Shown piece by piece: positions 39,962 through 51,057 of a stretch of DNA of 64,000 nt. A program made the translations under genes and the position numbers. A model generated the notes under the pieces. It was not told where the DNA came from, made no database searches, and saw only the letters and a list, made by a program, of their open reading frames with translations. The first letter of the stretch is position 1. Every line of letters begins with the position of its first letter. Source of the DNA: Mesostigma viride (lineage: Eukaryota > Streptophyta > Mesostigmatophyceae > Mesostigmatales > Mesostigmataceae); NCBI GenBank assembly GCA_009746045.1, contig RPFO01001383.1, positions 115,098 through 179,097 on the forward strand, given 5' to 3'.

Positions 39962-40823
39962 CCTGACTAGCAGTAACGTACCGCTTGATGACCGAGGGAA
40001 CCACCTTAGCCAACACCTCGTCCACCGTCCTGCTCAACACGAGCAAGTCAGGCGCGCACACTGCAGCCATCCACCCAAGCTTACCACGAAGGCTGCTCCA
40101 CAAACCTTTCACGCACCAGCCATCCACTACATCCCGGAGCTCCTGGCGGTACTTGTCTGTGACACACAAATGCGTCCGATGCTTGCCCTTGACAACACAC
40201 AAGGACTGCACCACCCCGCAGAACACACGCGGGGTCAATGGCTCAACCACCTGCACCTCACCCACGGTGAACAACTTGTCAGAATAGAACCTGTGTAGCT
40301 CAGGCCGCGGCGCAATCACCCGCAAGTCATCCCCGTGCAGCTGAATGAACATAGGCCCAAGGGGCGTGTGCACCATGAACAATGATGGATCATAATATGG
40401 AGACACCTCATACTGCACCACCTGCCCTATAGCTTGCGCAGCAAACCAAGTCTCCACACAATGGAAGCATTGTGCAGGCCCTCTATCGACTTGCGCAAGC
40501 CCCATGAAATGGGCCGTTACCACCTCCATCCAGAAAGGCAGTGTCTGCACTACCAGCTTCGCAGCACCTTCCCACACCTCAGCTGCCAACTCCTCACCAT
40601 AGTTGGGGAAAGCACGCCTGACATCAATGGACGCGCATGCATAATCCTTGCCCTCATCCAGGAAGTTAAGAAAGAGGATAGTGATGAGACAGAAGCTATC
40701 CCACGCGAGCCCCAACGTATACGGCTCCTCCTTGGCTAGCTCACTGGTCCTAGCAAACTCATGCGACACAGGACGCACATAGCAGATCTCCACTCCTGCC
40801 TTGACCTTGTGATTAAGCACCAT
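39942..40823 (-). CDS. Ty1/copia reverse transcriptase, right copy, open
   Basis: 293 codons without a stop, in contrast to the left copy. It has motif A (ACASIDVRRAFPN), the central fingers/palm sequence, and motif C in FIQLHGDDLRVI, where copia usually has Y-V-D-D; here His-Gly precede the two Asp. GKLGWMAAVCAPDLLVL closes the RT/connection. Upstream frames on - (40736-41320) carry the RT N-terminus with EEWAWYGVYEPL, offset by a frameshift near 40780. It is still probably inactive because integrase and gag are missing on this side. Confidence 0.85.
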   Translation of the reverse strand: MVLNHKVKAGVEICYVRPVSHEFARTSELAKEEPYTLGLAWDSFCLITILFLNFLDEGKDYACASIDVRRAFPNYGEELAAEVWEGAAKLVVQTLPFWMEVVTAHFMGLAQVDRGPAQCFHCVETWFAAQAIGQVVQYEVSPYYDPSLFMVHTPLGPMFIQLHGDDLRVIAPRPELHRFYSDKLFTVGEVQVVEPLTPRVFCGVVQSLCVVKGKHRTHLCVTDKYRQELRDVVDGWCVKGLWSSLRGKLGWMAAVCAPDLLVLSRTVDEVLAKVVPSVIKRYVTASQGVVLSG

Positions 40824-41320
40824 CTTGAGAGGTAGTACCCTGGCTCCCTTGGCACATGGTCTAGCGGCTCATACACACCATACCATGCCCACTCCTCTGG
40901 CGCCCTCCGCAGCGCACACCACCAACTGTAGAACCCACTAGGCGTTGACATCTCTATCACCAGCTGCGCATAGCTGCTTGGTGAGTGCGCGGCTATGTCC
41001 CGTTGGTATATTCCTGTACTCGAGCAATGCAAAAGAGCAGGCAACACCAGGAGAGCCGCGGACGGTAGATCCGCGCCCCATGCCACACCATCCGTCCCCG
41101 AAAATGATGCCACACGGGCCGCAGCGCCACAGACACGACCAAGAGGCAAGACCGACTTGTAGGAATCTAGCTGTAGGAATCTAGCTCTATCAACCCATGT
41201 CCCAACATGGTCAGCAAAGAGCTCCGGATGCGCACATCGGGGTGATTGAGAAATGGTAGGCCCAGTATTGCTGGCCCGTCGTAGCCTCTCAGCACACATA
41301 GACATGAGTCTCCCGACCAA
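40736..41320 (-). pseudogene. Ty1/copia linker and RT N-terminus, right copy
   Basis: An open stretch of 194 codons matching 32634-33203, with an internal 12-bp duplication around 41165 (GGAATCTAGCT). It overlaps the RT ORF in a different frame. Confidence 0.6.
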
Positions 41321-41548
41321 GTATCTCTAGCGTCACCTCGCCAACCACCTGCATCTGCACCTGGCCCGAGAAATCCTCTACTACTATAACTTCCACTTTG
41401 ACGCTGACATCGGGAAATGCCTAGCTACCGCTTCACCAAGCAGGCACACCACGGCATTGGTATCCACCTCCAACCTGCAACTATCTAGCCCGTCTTCACG
41501 CCGGCTTGCGAGCTTTGAGACAGATGCGGCGCTCTCACCTGCCCTACT

Positions 41549-42442
41549 TGCCTCCGGACTTAGCCAAGTCCGAACGGAACCTCCGGACTTAGCCAAGTCC
41601 GATACTATATGTGACTGCGAGCCTATACACCCCCCACACACACGTTTAAGATTCTCAGGTTTAAGATCATGAGCCCCTGGATTTGACCTCTACTAGTAGT
41701 ATAATTGTAGTAGAATGTAGTAGAACTTAGTAGAATCGAATCACAGTAGTAAGATTCTTTAAGATCATGAGCCCTGGATTGGTCGGACCCCAATCTCAAA
41801 CGTGGGGGGGGGGGGGGTAATATAAGACATGGTGGGGATATTTAAGCAGGGTGCCTCAAACCTGGCCGATGCGGAGCTTCTCACGCCTACTCTGACTACA
41901 TCCAAAGGACCCGGCCGCTTGCGTAGGCACTAGGGCTTCCTACCGATCACAGGAGATCTTTCCCTTCAAATTTTCACGTCCGTTGTAAATGAGTGACAGA
42001 TCTGAACAATGAGTGACAGATCTAAACAAACCAAGTAACGAGAATGCACCAGCGGCAAACGGCATCGTCGGTATCTTACTATCGCTAAGCGGAATGCAGA
42101 TATTTAGGACAACTGCCCGTGGTCATCATCACGTGTCACAACAACCAACTTACCCTCCAATCAAGTGCACAGTAAAAGCCAGTGATGCATGCAGTGTCAC
42201 GCCTGTCCTGTAAGATTGATTTTTGTTCCCCTTGTCGGCAGCGCCTTCCCTTTCCTTACTTTGATTCAGCATGTTTGTTGACAGACATTCCCTACACCTT
42301 TTGCTAGTGTCGACTTCTTGGTGCATGCGACATTTCTTGGAACATAATCTCCGGAATGTTTAACTAAACCATGACCTAGGATGCGGCATGGGGTGTGCGC
42401 GTGGCCTGTGAATCCATAAAATAACACCGTGTTTCTACGCAG
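41549..42442. other. Spacer between the copia palindrome and the membrane-protein gene
   Basis: Contains two CGGACTTAGCCAAGTCCG-like dyads (41555-41605), a repeated TTTAAGATCATGAGCCC word (41660, 41758), a GTAGTAGAA-type short repeat (41690-41745), and a G15 run (41803-41818). Possible upstream exons of the next gene were looked for and not identified. Confidence 0.45.
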
Positions 42443-45400
42443 CGCTCCCGCCGTCGCCGTCGCCCCCACCGCGATCTTTGATACCTCTACCGCCATCTCC
42501 CCAAACCCCCCTTCCATCCCCATCGCCAACAAACTCACCTCCCTTCTCAGCACCACCATCCCCACCCATGGCCGCCAGCCCTCCACCCCCCACGTCCCCA
42601 CCACCTCCGCCCCGACCGCACCCCGGCGGACCAGACATGTGCGTGGCATCCCTGGCCATCGGTCATGGGTTGCAGCTGCGGCAATACGAGTCGCAGTGGC
42701 CTCCGGGCGGGTTCGACCCCGGCATCCACAACTACTTCGTCACCTTACAGAACGCCCAGTCAGAGCTCGTGATTGAAGCCACGTGGCTGCACGCAGGTGC
42801 AAGCGTGTCAATATATGGGCCGGGGACAAGCGTGGACGGCGTGTCTTTGACAAGTGTAAGCCTACAACTTTGCAAGGCATGCCTTTTTGGGCGTGGATGC
42901 ATCATGGGCATAAGTATCTATCAATAAATTGTCACTACAGCCTCACAAGGTAATCCCTGTGGGGGGTTTAACTCATCAAGAAAAGCACATGTCCTGGTCA
43001 TGGGCAAAGCGCCCATGGGATATAGGTGGACAGGCGCATAAGGAGGGGACAGAGCGTCGCCATTAAATGCAAGCACTTTGACTTGGTGTTTGATCGCACA
43101 AAGTGTTGGCCCCTGAGGCTCAGAAATTACAGAAAGGATATTTTGCAAGGTTGTCACCATCCCACCCGACCATCAACCCGTCCACGCATCCGTTCACCCA
43201 ACCTTCCACTGAGTGTCACGCCACGCTGAAATTTCTCCCACGCCACTAGGGCCTTAGAGAGGAGTGGCCAATTCCAAGTTCCTTTATCGTACTGCCGCGG
43301 TTACTATTAATTGTTCGTTTGCTATAGCAATTTGCTAGACAAACCTGTTTCAATTTATGATTGAACTCCACACTTTAAGGTGCTTAGTATTGGATTCGCC
43401 AGGTGTAAATAGGGTAGGGGTTATGTGTGTTGATGGTGAGGGTAAGTGTTGTGATGCAAGCTCTCAGTCTGTCATGTGTGTTGATGGTGAGGGTAAGTGT
43501 TGTGATGCAAGCACTCAGTCTGTTATGTGTGTTGATGGTGAGGGTAAGTGTTGTGATGCAAGCACTCGGTCTGTCATGTGTGTTGATGGTGAGGGTAAGT
43601 GTTGTGATGCAAGCTCTCAGTCTGTCATGTGTGTTGATGGTGAGGGTAAGTGTTGTGATGCAAACACTCAGTCTGTGATGTGTGTTGATGGTGAGGGTAA
43701 GTGTTGTGATGCAAGCTCTCAGTCTGTTATGTGTGTTGATGGTGAGGGTAAGTGTTGTGATGCAAACACTCAGTCTGTGATGTGCGTGGACGGTGAGGGT
43801 AAGTGTTGTGATGCAAGCTCTCAGTCTGTTATGTGTGTTGATGGTGAGGGTGAGTGTTGTGATGCAAGCACTCAGTCTGTCATGTGTGTGGATGGTGAGG
43901 GTAAGTGTTGTGATGCAAGCACTCGGTCTGTTATGTGTGTGGATGATGAGGGTAAGTGTTGTGATGCAAGCACTCAGTCTGTTATGTGTGTTGATGGTGA
44001 GGGTAAGTGTTGTGATGCAAGCACTCAGTCTGTTATGTGTGTGGATGGTGAGGGTAAGTGTTGTGATGCAAGCACTCAGTCTGTTATGTGTGTGGATGGT
44101 GAGGGTGAGTGTTGTGATGCAAGCTCTCAGTCTGTCATGTGTGTTGATGGTGAGGGTAAGTGTTCTGATGCAAGCACTCAGTCTGTGATGTGTGTTGGTG
44201 GTAAGGGTAAGTGTTGTGATGCAAGCACTCAGTCTGTTATGTGTGTGGATGGTGAGGGTAAAGTGTTGTGATGCAAGCTCTCAGTCTGTCATGTGTGTTG
44301 ATGGTGAGGGTAAGTGTTGTGATGCAAGCACTCAGTCTGTCATGTGTGTGGATGGTGAGGGTAAGTGTTGTGATGCAAGCACTCAGTCTCTTATGTGTGT
44401 TGATGGTGAGGGTAAGTGTTGTGATGCAAGCTCTCAGTCTGTTATGTGTGGTGATGCTGACGGTAAGTGTTGTGATGCAAGCACTCAGTCTGTGATGTGT
44501 GTGGATGGTGAGGGTAAGTGTTGTGATGCAAGCACTCAGTTTGTTATGTGTGTGGATGGTGAGGGTAAGTGTTGTGATGCAAGCTCTCAGTCTGTTATGT
44601 GTGTTGATGGTGAGGGTAAGTGTTGCGATGCAAACACTCAATCTGTTATGTGTGGTGATGCTGAGGGTAAGTGTTGTGATGCAAGCTCTCAGTCTCCTAG
44701 CTAAGGGAAGTGTGCATCGGGCAAGGAGCGCAGTACGAGGTGCTGGTGGGTTGGGGAAGGTGGTGGCGCGATCCTGGTGGCGTAGGCGCTCTCCATGAAT
44801 GAAGGTGGCTAAGTTACGATGACCGCACGCAGTGAGTCAATGAATTAAACATTGATGTGGTTTGTAACATGTGCTAAGAGATTTACCGTGATTTTATCTC
44901 CCTCTCCTTTCTCTTGTGAAGGCTGCTGTCAGTTTGATCCCCAAATCCCATGCCTAGCATGGCATGGAATAATCATGTCCCTCCCTATCCCCAGGCTAAA
45001 TTAACAACCCTGTAGTGTGGACCATTGTAGTCAAGTTCTGGTGCCTCTGAAACCATGTTCTTGTCTATCTGCCCTTCTTGATCCCAGCAAGGTAACAACG
45101 TCAAACTCTCCCGAGGCTGACGCATGGGCATAACGATGGGTTTCGGCTAGTTTTGGAAACTTGGCATTCTTCTTACTCGCTGCTGTCTTTGTTTGAACCT
45201 CCTGTGTGTGTTGACTTGGGTACCATCCTCCACCTGTTCCCCCCAGCGAGCCAACGTCACGCTGTCCCCCTTCCTTGTGGGCATAACGATGGCGTACATC
45301 ACATCCACGTGCACCGACGCTGCCGGCACCGCCACGCTTACCTATGTCATCAACGTCACGCGGCTGGGCCCGCCCACCACGGTCACCGCACGCTTTGCCG

Positions 45401-48400
45401 GCTGGTCGTATGATATGTTCGTCAACGACACAGTGGCGCAGGGGGAGCTGCGGTCCACCCTGGCACAGGCGTACGATGTACTGGTCGAGCAGGTGTGTGT
45501 GAAACACGTTGTACTGCTGGGTTTGTGCTAGGACAACGTGAGCAGCTTTGAGGGATTGTAGTATCAGGCTATCTGCGAAACGCAGGGATAGGTGTGGCTC
45601 GACCTGGCACAGGCATGTGGATTCTACGCCTATGTGTCGGTGGGGACAGTTGCGCCTATGCGTCGATGGGGACAGTTGCGCCTGTGTGTCGGTTGGGACA
45701 GTTGCCCCTATGTGGTGGTGTATGGACTGCTTGGTCGTCTAGTAAAAGTTTTATCCGGTTCCCCATTCACGCACACATGCACACACATTGCGGCTCACAC
45801 AGGGTCCAGGCCCACCAAGTCAGTAAGGTATGTGTGACCAGTGTTTTTTTCATGAGATTATGTGTCATCCTCTTTTCCCATTCTTTACACACAAATCACA
45901 CCTCACGGTCACATGTTTCTCCCATCTAATTCAGGGATGTGGGGGAGTCGCTTGAGTATGCTATCACTGCTTGTTTACAGCGATACAGTCTACCATCGGG
46001 ATTCATTATTACACCCACAAGTCGCAGGCCCAGTTTCACTCCTCCTCCTGCTGATGCATTGCTAGTCCATGGTACACCCCGTGTGAAACCTGAACCGTGA
46101 GATCCGGTTTCAAAATTCATTTGATGTACTGTATGTTCAATTTGATGTTCCATCTGGAATCCAAATCTCCAGATCCAATTTCAGAGCATCTCGGAAGGAA
46201 GTGTGGTCGCCACATACACAATCGCGCCGCTTATCCCTTTGGCCCGCGAGATGTTCGCCAATCCCACCACTGCCGCGACACATGACCCTGAGGCTGCAGC
46301 CCTCGTGGAAGCCAAAACCGCCGAGGTGCTTGACGTCGTGGCAGAGGCAGGCGCTGAGCTGGTGGTGAGGTTGATAGGGTACCCGCCGACGAACCAGGAG
46401 GTGCAATCGATGGAGGTGGCGCTGATACAGCGGCAACCAGGGGGCAGCGTGCAGAGTGAGTGAACTTGGTTATGGAGGTGGAGGTGATTAGTCTGCTTCA
46501 TAAAGGGGTGACAGAGGGGTGATAGATCTGCACGGGGAAACGTTCCACCTGTCCAGATACTGGTAGATGGAGAAAATGCAGAGAAGGTGGAACTGATCAT
46601 TAATAGATATGTGTGGGTTCCTTAGTAGAGGGCAGGGGTGATGGATGTCTACCAACAGCCTTACAGCCTGTACATCAAGTAGGTCAATAATCAAAGACCG
46701 GGTAAATGATAAGAAGCTTATTTAAGTATGCCGGTCATAACTGAGTCATGGCTTAGTAGGTAATTGTAACGAGTGTGTATCGAGGATGTGAACAGTAAAC
46801 AGTGCTATTTTATGAATTTGGGTGTGGGCAATCCAGCTGTTCCACTGACGCCACCCCAGATAGATCATGGGACCATCCATGTTGCATGATGGTCTAAGCT
46901 GTGATAATGTGACCTATAGGACACGCCTGTTCCCCGCTGCCCTTCCCGGGGCTCACCCTACCCACCTAACACCCCCCCCCCCTGCCCCCCTATACACACA
47001 TCTCTTGTTCCCCTTCCTTCACCCCCGTACTCCCCCCGGCTGTGCAGTCAACTGCCCCGCCTGCCCTTCCCGCTTCTGTCTGTCGCTCGTGCAACTGCCT
47101 TCAGGCGCCGACAGCTGTTTCTGCGTACCCTGTGCCAAACCAGGTGAGTGCTAATACAAAACGGGAAATCTTTTGTGATCTTGGCTTGGCCGGTGACATC
47201 AGGTGGCAATTCTAGGTCTTTGTTCAGTAGCCGGCGTTAGGTTTAAGTCACAATCTGCGGGGGGGGGGGGGGGGGGTTGGCTTGGCTTGGCTTGGCTTGG
47301 CTTGGCTTGGCTTGGCTTGGCTTGGCTTGGCTTGGCTTGGCTTGGCTTGGCTTGGCTTGGCTTGGCTTGGCTTGGCTTGGCTTGGCTTGGCTTGGCTTGG
47401 CTTGGCTTGGCTTGGCTTGGCTTGGCTTGGCTTGGCTTGGCTTGGCTTGGCTTGGCTTGGCTTGGCTTGGGTTGGGTTGGGTTGGGTCGGGTCGGGTCGG
47501 GTCGGGTTGGGTCGGGTCGGGTCGGGTCGGGTTGGCTTGGCTTGGCTTGGGTTGGGTTGGGTCGGGTCGGGTCCGCTCGGCTCGGCTCGGCTCGGCTCGG
47601 CTCGGCTCGGCTCGGCTCGGCTCGGCTCGGCTCGGCTCGGCTCGGCTCGGCTCGGCTCGGCTCGGCTCGGCTCGGCTCGGCTCGGCTCGGCTCGGCTCGG
47701 CTCGGCTCGGCTCGGCTTGGCTTGGCTTGGCTTGGCTTGGCTTGGCTTGGGTTGCATCGGGTTGAAACACATCCTCCAGTTGATCACTACTTAGCTTGCA
47801 TTGCGGGTTTGGCTTAGGCAGGGGTTTTCTAACCACATGGTAGGCGTAGAAAATGCCTTTTTGTTAAGTGTTTGGAGCATAACACTACATCCGTTTTTTT
47901 CTCAATTAGTTATAATTCACTCCTTACTAGCTTGATCACTTACTATCGGAGCATGATACATGGATTGGACATGCAATTCTCTTGCTTCCTCTTGATCTCG
48001 CTCTATTTGCTGACAGGCATGCCCATCCCTAGTTTCTTATTAAAATGTTTAAAACCGACAAATCGGCCTCAACGTTTTTCCTTATTATCAGCACGTGAAT
48101 AACTTTTTTTTACCGTTGTCAAAATTTTCCGTCCGGTAATCAAGACAACAACCAGCTCAATTTTCTTACGTTTCTCTCACTCACTATCGCTCCTCTGAAT
48201 CCCTCTCTTCCGATCCTTTGGTGCCCAAACCCTCCTGCAGAGAAAAACGGCTCGCCCTCTCTTGCCATCGCCATTCCAGTCGCTCTTGGCGGCGCGGTCG
48301 TCATCGCTGCCATCATGGCAATCGCTGTTGTTATCCACAAGAAGCAGCAAACCAACCATTATGAGATGGATGTTGGAGTCCAGGTCCCCATCAGCTCCCC

Positions 48401-48449
48401 GATGGCCACTCCCCCGGTGTCCGACCTTGATCAATACCAACGACCCTGA
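42443..48449 (+). CDS. Single-pass membrane adhesion-like protein (partial, spliced)
   Basis: Exons: 42443-42855, 45247-45492, 45935-46071, 46198-46455, 47048-47143, 48241-48449. All have GT donors and AG acceptors, and the phases agree for the first pair and for the last four; between 45492 and 45935 a small exon ending at 45827 seems needed. Order: a Pro/Ser-rich stretch (SPPPPPRPHP), then a cadherin-like beta-sandwich spanning the first two exons (FDPGIHNYFVTLQNAQSELV, then CTDAAGTATLTYVINVTR). A SEA-like region follows (EYAITACLQRYSLPSGFIIT, then GSVVATYTIAPL). Next is a Cys-rich exon (NCPACPSRFC), then a membrane helix (AIPVALGGAVVIAAIMAIAV) followed by HKK and a 40-residue cytosolic tail. 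The N-terminus and signal peptide lie upstream and are not found. A cell-surface adhesion or matrix role is inference. Confidence 0.75.
43419..44699. repeat. 51-bp intronic minisatellite, about 25 units
   Basis: The unit is 17 codons long (VMCVDGEGKCCDASTQS in one frame) and stays open in several frames only because 51 is divisible by 3 and the unit lacks stops. One extra A near 44260 shifts the frame. It lies in the first intron of the membrane-protein gene (42856-45246). Each unit contains GGGTAAGTGT and CTCAG, i.e. donor-like and acceptor-like sites. It is not a protein gene. Confidence 0.9.
45636..45720. repeat. Short 27-bp tandem repeat
   Basis: Three imperfect copies of a unit containing TCGGTGGGGACAGTTGCGCC, between exons of the membrane-protein gene. 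Confidence 0.75.
47259..47755. repeat. G-run and pentanucleotide array in intron
   Basis: A run of about 18 G is followed by a 5-bp repeat in blocks: GGCTT (to about 47470), mixed GGGTT/GGGTC (to about 47570), GGCTC (to about 47715), then GGCTT again. It lies in the intron 47144-48240. Long open frames on both strands are a by-product of the stop-free unit. Confidence 0.95.
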
Positions 48450-48587
48450 GCAGGCGCTCATCCTCTTTGTGGCCATCTCCCCGGAGACTGACGCACGTGA
48501 CCATCACTACCTCCCTTAGGAGGCACCCACCATCCTCATAGCTGTGCGCAATGATGAAGTGAATGCTCAGCCCCATAGGCCGCCAAT

Positions 48588-48692
48588 AAGTTAGTAAGTA
48601 AGTACTTGAGTGTCATGCGCCAAGGCATGCCACGGAGTACTACAGTATGCTAATCTCATTAGAAAAATAATTACACAAAAGTTTAAACAAAT
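48588..48692 (-). mobile_element. SINE-like element, full-length second copy
   Basis: Reverse complement of the insert at 3861-3962 over its whole length, with the AGTAAGTAAGT tail at the left. It lies about 140 bp after the stop of the membrane-protein gene, perhaps in its 3' untranslated region. A target duplication is not obvious. Confidence 0.65.
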
Positions 48693-48779
48693 ATCGTCTG
48701 CATCATCCCCCAACCGTTAAGCACTAGATGGGGATATCAAGTAACGTGCGTGTTTGCAACTTGCCCGTTGAAACTCTAC

Positions 48780-48996
48780 GGCGGAGCCAATTTTCGGAAG
48801 AACCTCACCCTTCTGCTTGCAAATTAGGGACAAATTCGGTGGGTGGATGGATGTATGTATGTATGTATGTATGGATGGATGGATGGATGGATTGACGGAT
48901 TTTCATCCCCTATCCCTATGTTTTCTCACGTGTACGGCCTTATAAGCTTCGCCAATTCTGGCGAACCTAACGGTTCTTCCGAAAATTGGCTCCGCC
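48780..48996. mobile_element. 217-bp MITE with 25-bp inverted ends
   Basis: GGCGGAGCCAATTTTCGGAA... at the left and its exact complement at the right (...TTCCGAAAATTGGCTCCGCC). The interior contains a GGAT/GTAT microsatellite (48843-48892). No clear target duplication. Confidence 0.8.
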
Positions 48997-49640
48997 TGAT
49001 AATCCTCATCCGAGCTGTCCTCTACTGTAATGGCAGACGAGGCGGTAGTGTAGCGGCTATCCTCAGGACCAATAACCTCCACCTGCGGACTGGCCGCCAA
49101 TGATCAGCCGCTTACACTCATTTGAGCCGATAACCGTACGCCAACGGCGATGCCAAAGGCCAGCATCCCTTTGGCGTCTGACATGAACGAGCGGCAACGT
49201 TCATGGTCACAGTGCGCATCAATGTCTTTGTCTGACCGGGCCGCTGGCCGACCCCGGTGCGCTGCCCCTGCTCATCAAGGCCGAGCTGAGGAGTACCCAG
49301 CCGCCGAACAACTCCATTTCTACGCCGCTGTCGGACCCGACCAGCTCCCCGCCTTGGTGATTAATTAAGCTGATGGCGTGAGTTCTCACGGGGTTCCCGC
49401 TGGACGTCTGCAGCCGGATCCTACGCGCCGTCGAGCCGGGTACTCCGTGGCCAGCATGCCGTCAGTGCATGCTCACGCACTTACTTTCGGATATGTGCTA
49501 CATATGCTCCCCATGGAGATATGAAGTGCGACAACTATGCCTGGACGCATGGCGATCCAACGCCGTGGAAGGACTAGGGTAGGGTATATGTTCTTAACCA
49601 TGTGCAGGGGGAACTAGATTAATAGTAGTATTAGATTAAT
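48997..49640. other. Unassigned sequence
   Basis: Open frames are short and without motifs. Nothing supported. Confidence 0.3.
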
Positions 49641-49703
49641 TAATAGACACGTGACTGCGTCACGTGAGCATAAGAAGTCCCAGTGGGAGGGGAACATGGG
49701 ATG

Positions 49704-51057
49704 CAGTGACTGGCCATACGCCGTATTATACGCCGTATTTAGCGTATTATTCGCGATACGCAAGCGGCGCGTACGAAAATGGGGTACTTTCATACGCAAC
49801 GCGCATTTTTGCGCATTTTTGCGTATTTTCGCGTATTTTTGGCTTACGAGGTGGGTGCATTTGCTTGCCTAGACTGCGGCGCGCCGCCCTGTAGTAGGAA
49901 CAAATAATTGCGTGATGAGTAGCTAGTGTATAGTGCACTAAAGCTAAAAGCGCGTTCATTGTGACTTGTGAAGGCGGGAAGGTGAAGGCGGGAAGGCTGA
50001 AGATTCATCATCAAGAAGGCGATAAGCAACAGTATATTTGGAATAAACGTACACCTATTTATCTGGATCAAGAAGGTGATAAGGTGTGCCAGCAACGTCG
50101 TGGTCGTCTGGCACCTATCTACATCGTAGCATATCGATATCCAGGCATGGCTGACACGAATGAGTCAATGGAACACGATGATGATGTGCGGCCCGATGAA
50201 GAAGAGGCCACATCCGAAACTGTCTGGACATACATTAGCAAAGAGCGCATCCTCAAGAATGGGCAGCAGACAAATAACTACTACATGGATGATGGAGTAC
50301 TCCGTTACAGGCTGCTGGTCGAGCAGGCGGAGAAGGAAAGCAATACCAGGAAGAGGAAGGCGACTAGTGACGCCAAGAAGCAGGCTGATGTGCGGGCGGA
50401 ACTTAAAGACAGGCTTGCAGACGTTGTAGAAACCGACGCCTTTAACTGGGTGTCCGCTCATGCCAGTAACACCTCGGGGCGCGCTGCTGGGGCGGCTGGG
50501 CCAAGCGGATCATCAAAGGGCCAATCCACCGAGGGTAATTAGCCCGCACCTTATGGGCTAGCCAGAGCTCAGCAAAGAGCAGCTGGACGAGGAGCTGTGC
50601 GAGGCATGCATTCATTCGCGCCTTTCAATGCCATCGACGCCCTTCAATGTCATCGACACCTCGGGGCAATGTATAGTGCATGCATATCTTGAGTTCTACA
50701 AATTTATTATCCTTTCCAGTGAGTTGTGCATTGATACTGGTATTGATACTTAGTTGCATGTTGTCTCGATTTTGAAGAGAAACTATCAAGTTAGACCGTT
50801 AGAAACTATGCTTGTATTTAGGTAGTGATGGCAATGCCAAGGTCATGCTATGTATGTCATGTATAGGCAAAAGGTATGGAAAAACACCAGCAGACTATGC
50901 TTGGTTGCTCAGAATGTTGAAACCCCCTAAAAATCATGCCAAAAAAGGGGTTTTCAACGGTTAGCGTACGATCAGCGTAGAATACATTATACACCACGTA
51001 TTATACATTATACACCTGGGGCCGCGTACGACGCGTATCGCGTATGGCCAGTAACTG
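49704..51057. mobile_element. hAT-type DNA transposon, 1.35 kb, non-autonomous
   Basis: The ends CAGTGACTGGCCATACGC and GCGTATGGCCAGTAACTG are inverted repeats, flanked by the 8-bp duplication ATGGGATG (49696-49703, 51058-51065). Subterminal regions are packed with CGTATT/GCGTAT words, likely transposase-binding repeats. It carries one ORF but no transposase catalytic core. It is a different family from the hAT element at 9699. Confidence 0.93.
50148..50542 (+). CDS. Hypothetical ORF inside the second hAT
   Basis: 131 codons from ATG. It has an acidic start (MADTNESMEHDDD), then WTYISKERILKNGQQTNNYY, a Lys/Glu-rich helix, and a Gly/Ser/Ala tail. Not recognised. An open frame extends 190 bp upstream without ATG. 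It could be a fragment of the original transposase or a captured gene. Confidence 0.35.

Larger units (their letters stand above)
32403..41548. repeat. 9.1-kb inverted duplication with copia and BAH-containing arms
   Basis: The left arm starts at 32403 and the right arm ends at 41548. The structure turns at 36683 on a 4-nt loop (GTATACC-CGAT-GGTATAC). The arms share copia RT/RNase H, then the copia 3' end, a BAH-domain ORF and exons of an unknown protein. They are offset by arm-specific indels: the left has an extra 200 bp near 35010-35290, and the right has a 0.8-kb insertion at 37738-38533. Substitutions are scattered through both arms. Confidence 0.9.

Noticed and set aside
43357..44704. 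304-codon Cys-rich repeat protein (CVDGEGKCCDAS)
   Set aside because: The repeat is open in three frames and lies inside a well-supported intron. No start or flanking domain supports it as coding.
47203..47836. Leu/Trp/Gly and Pro/Ser repeat ORFs on both strands
   Set aside because: By-product of the pentanucleotide array.
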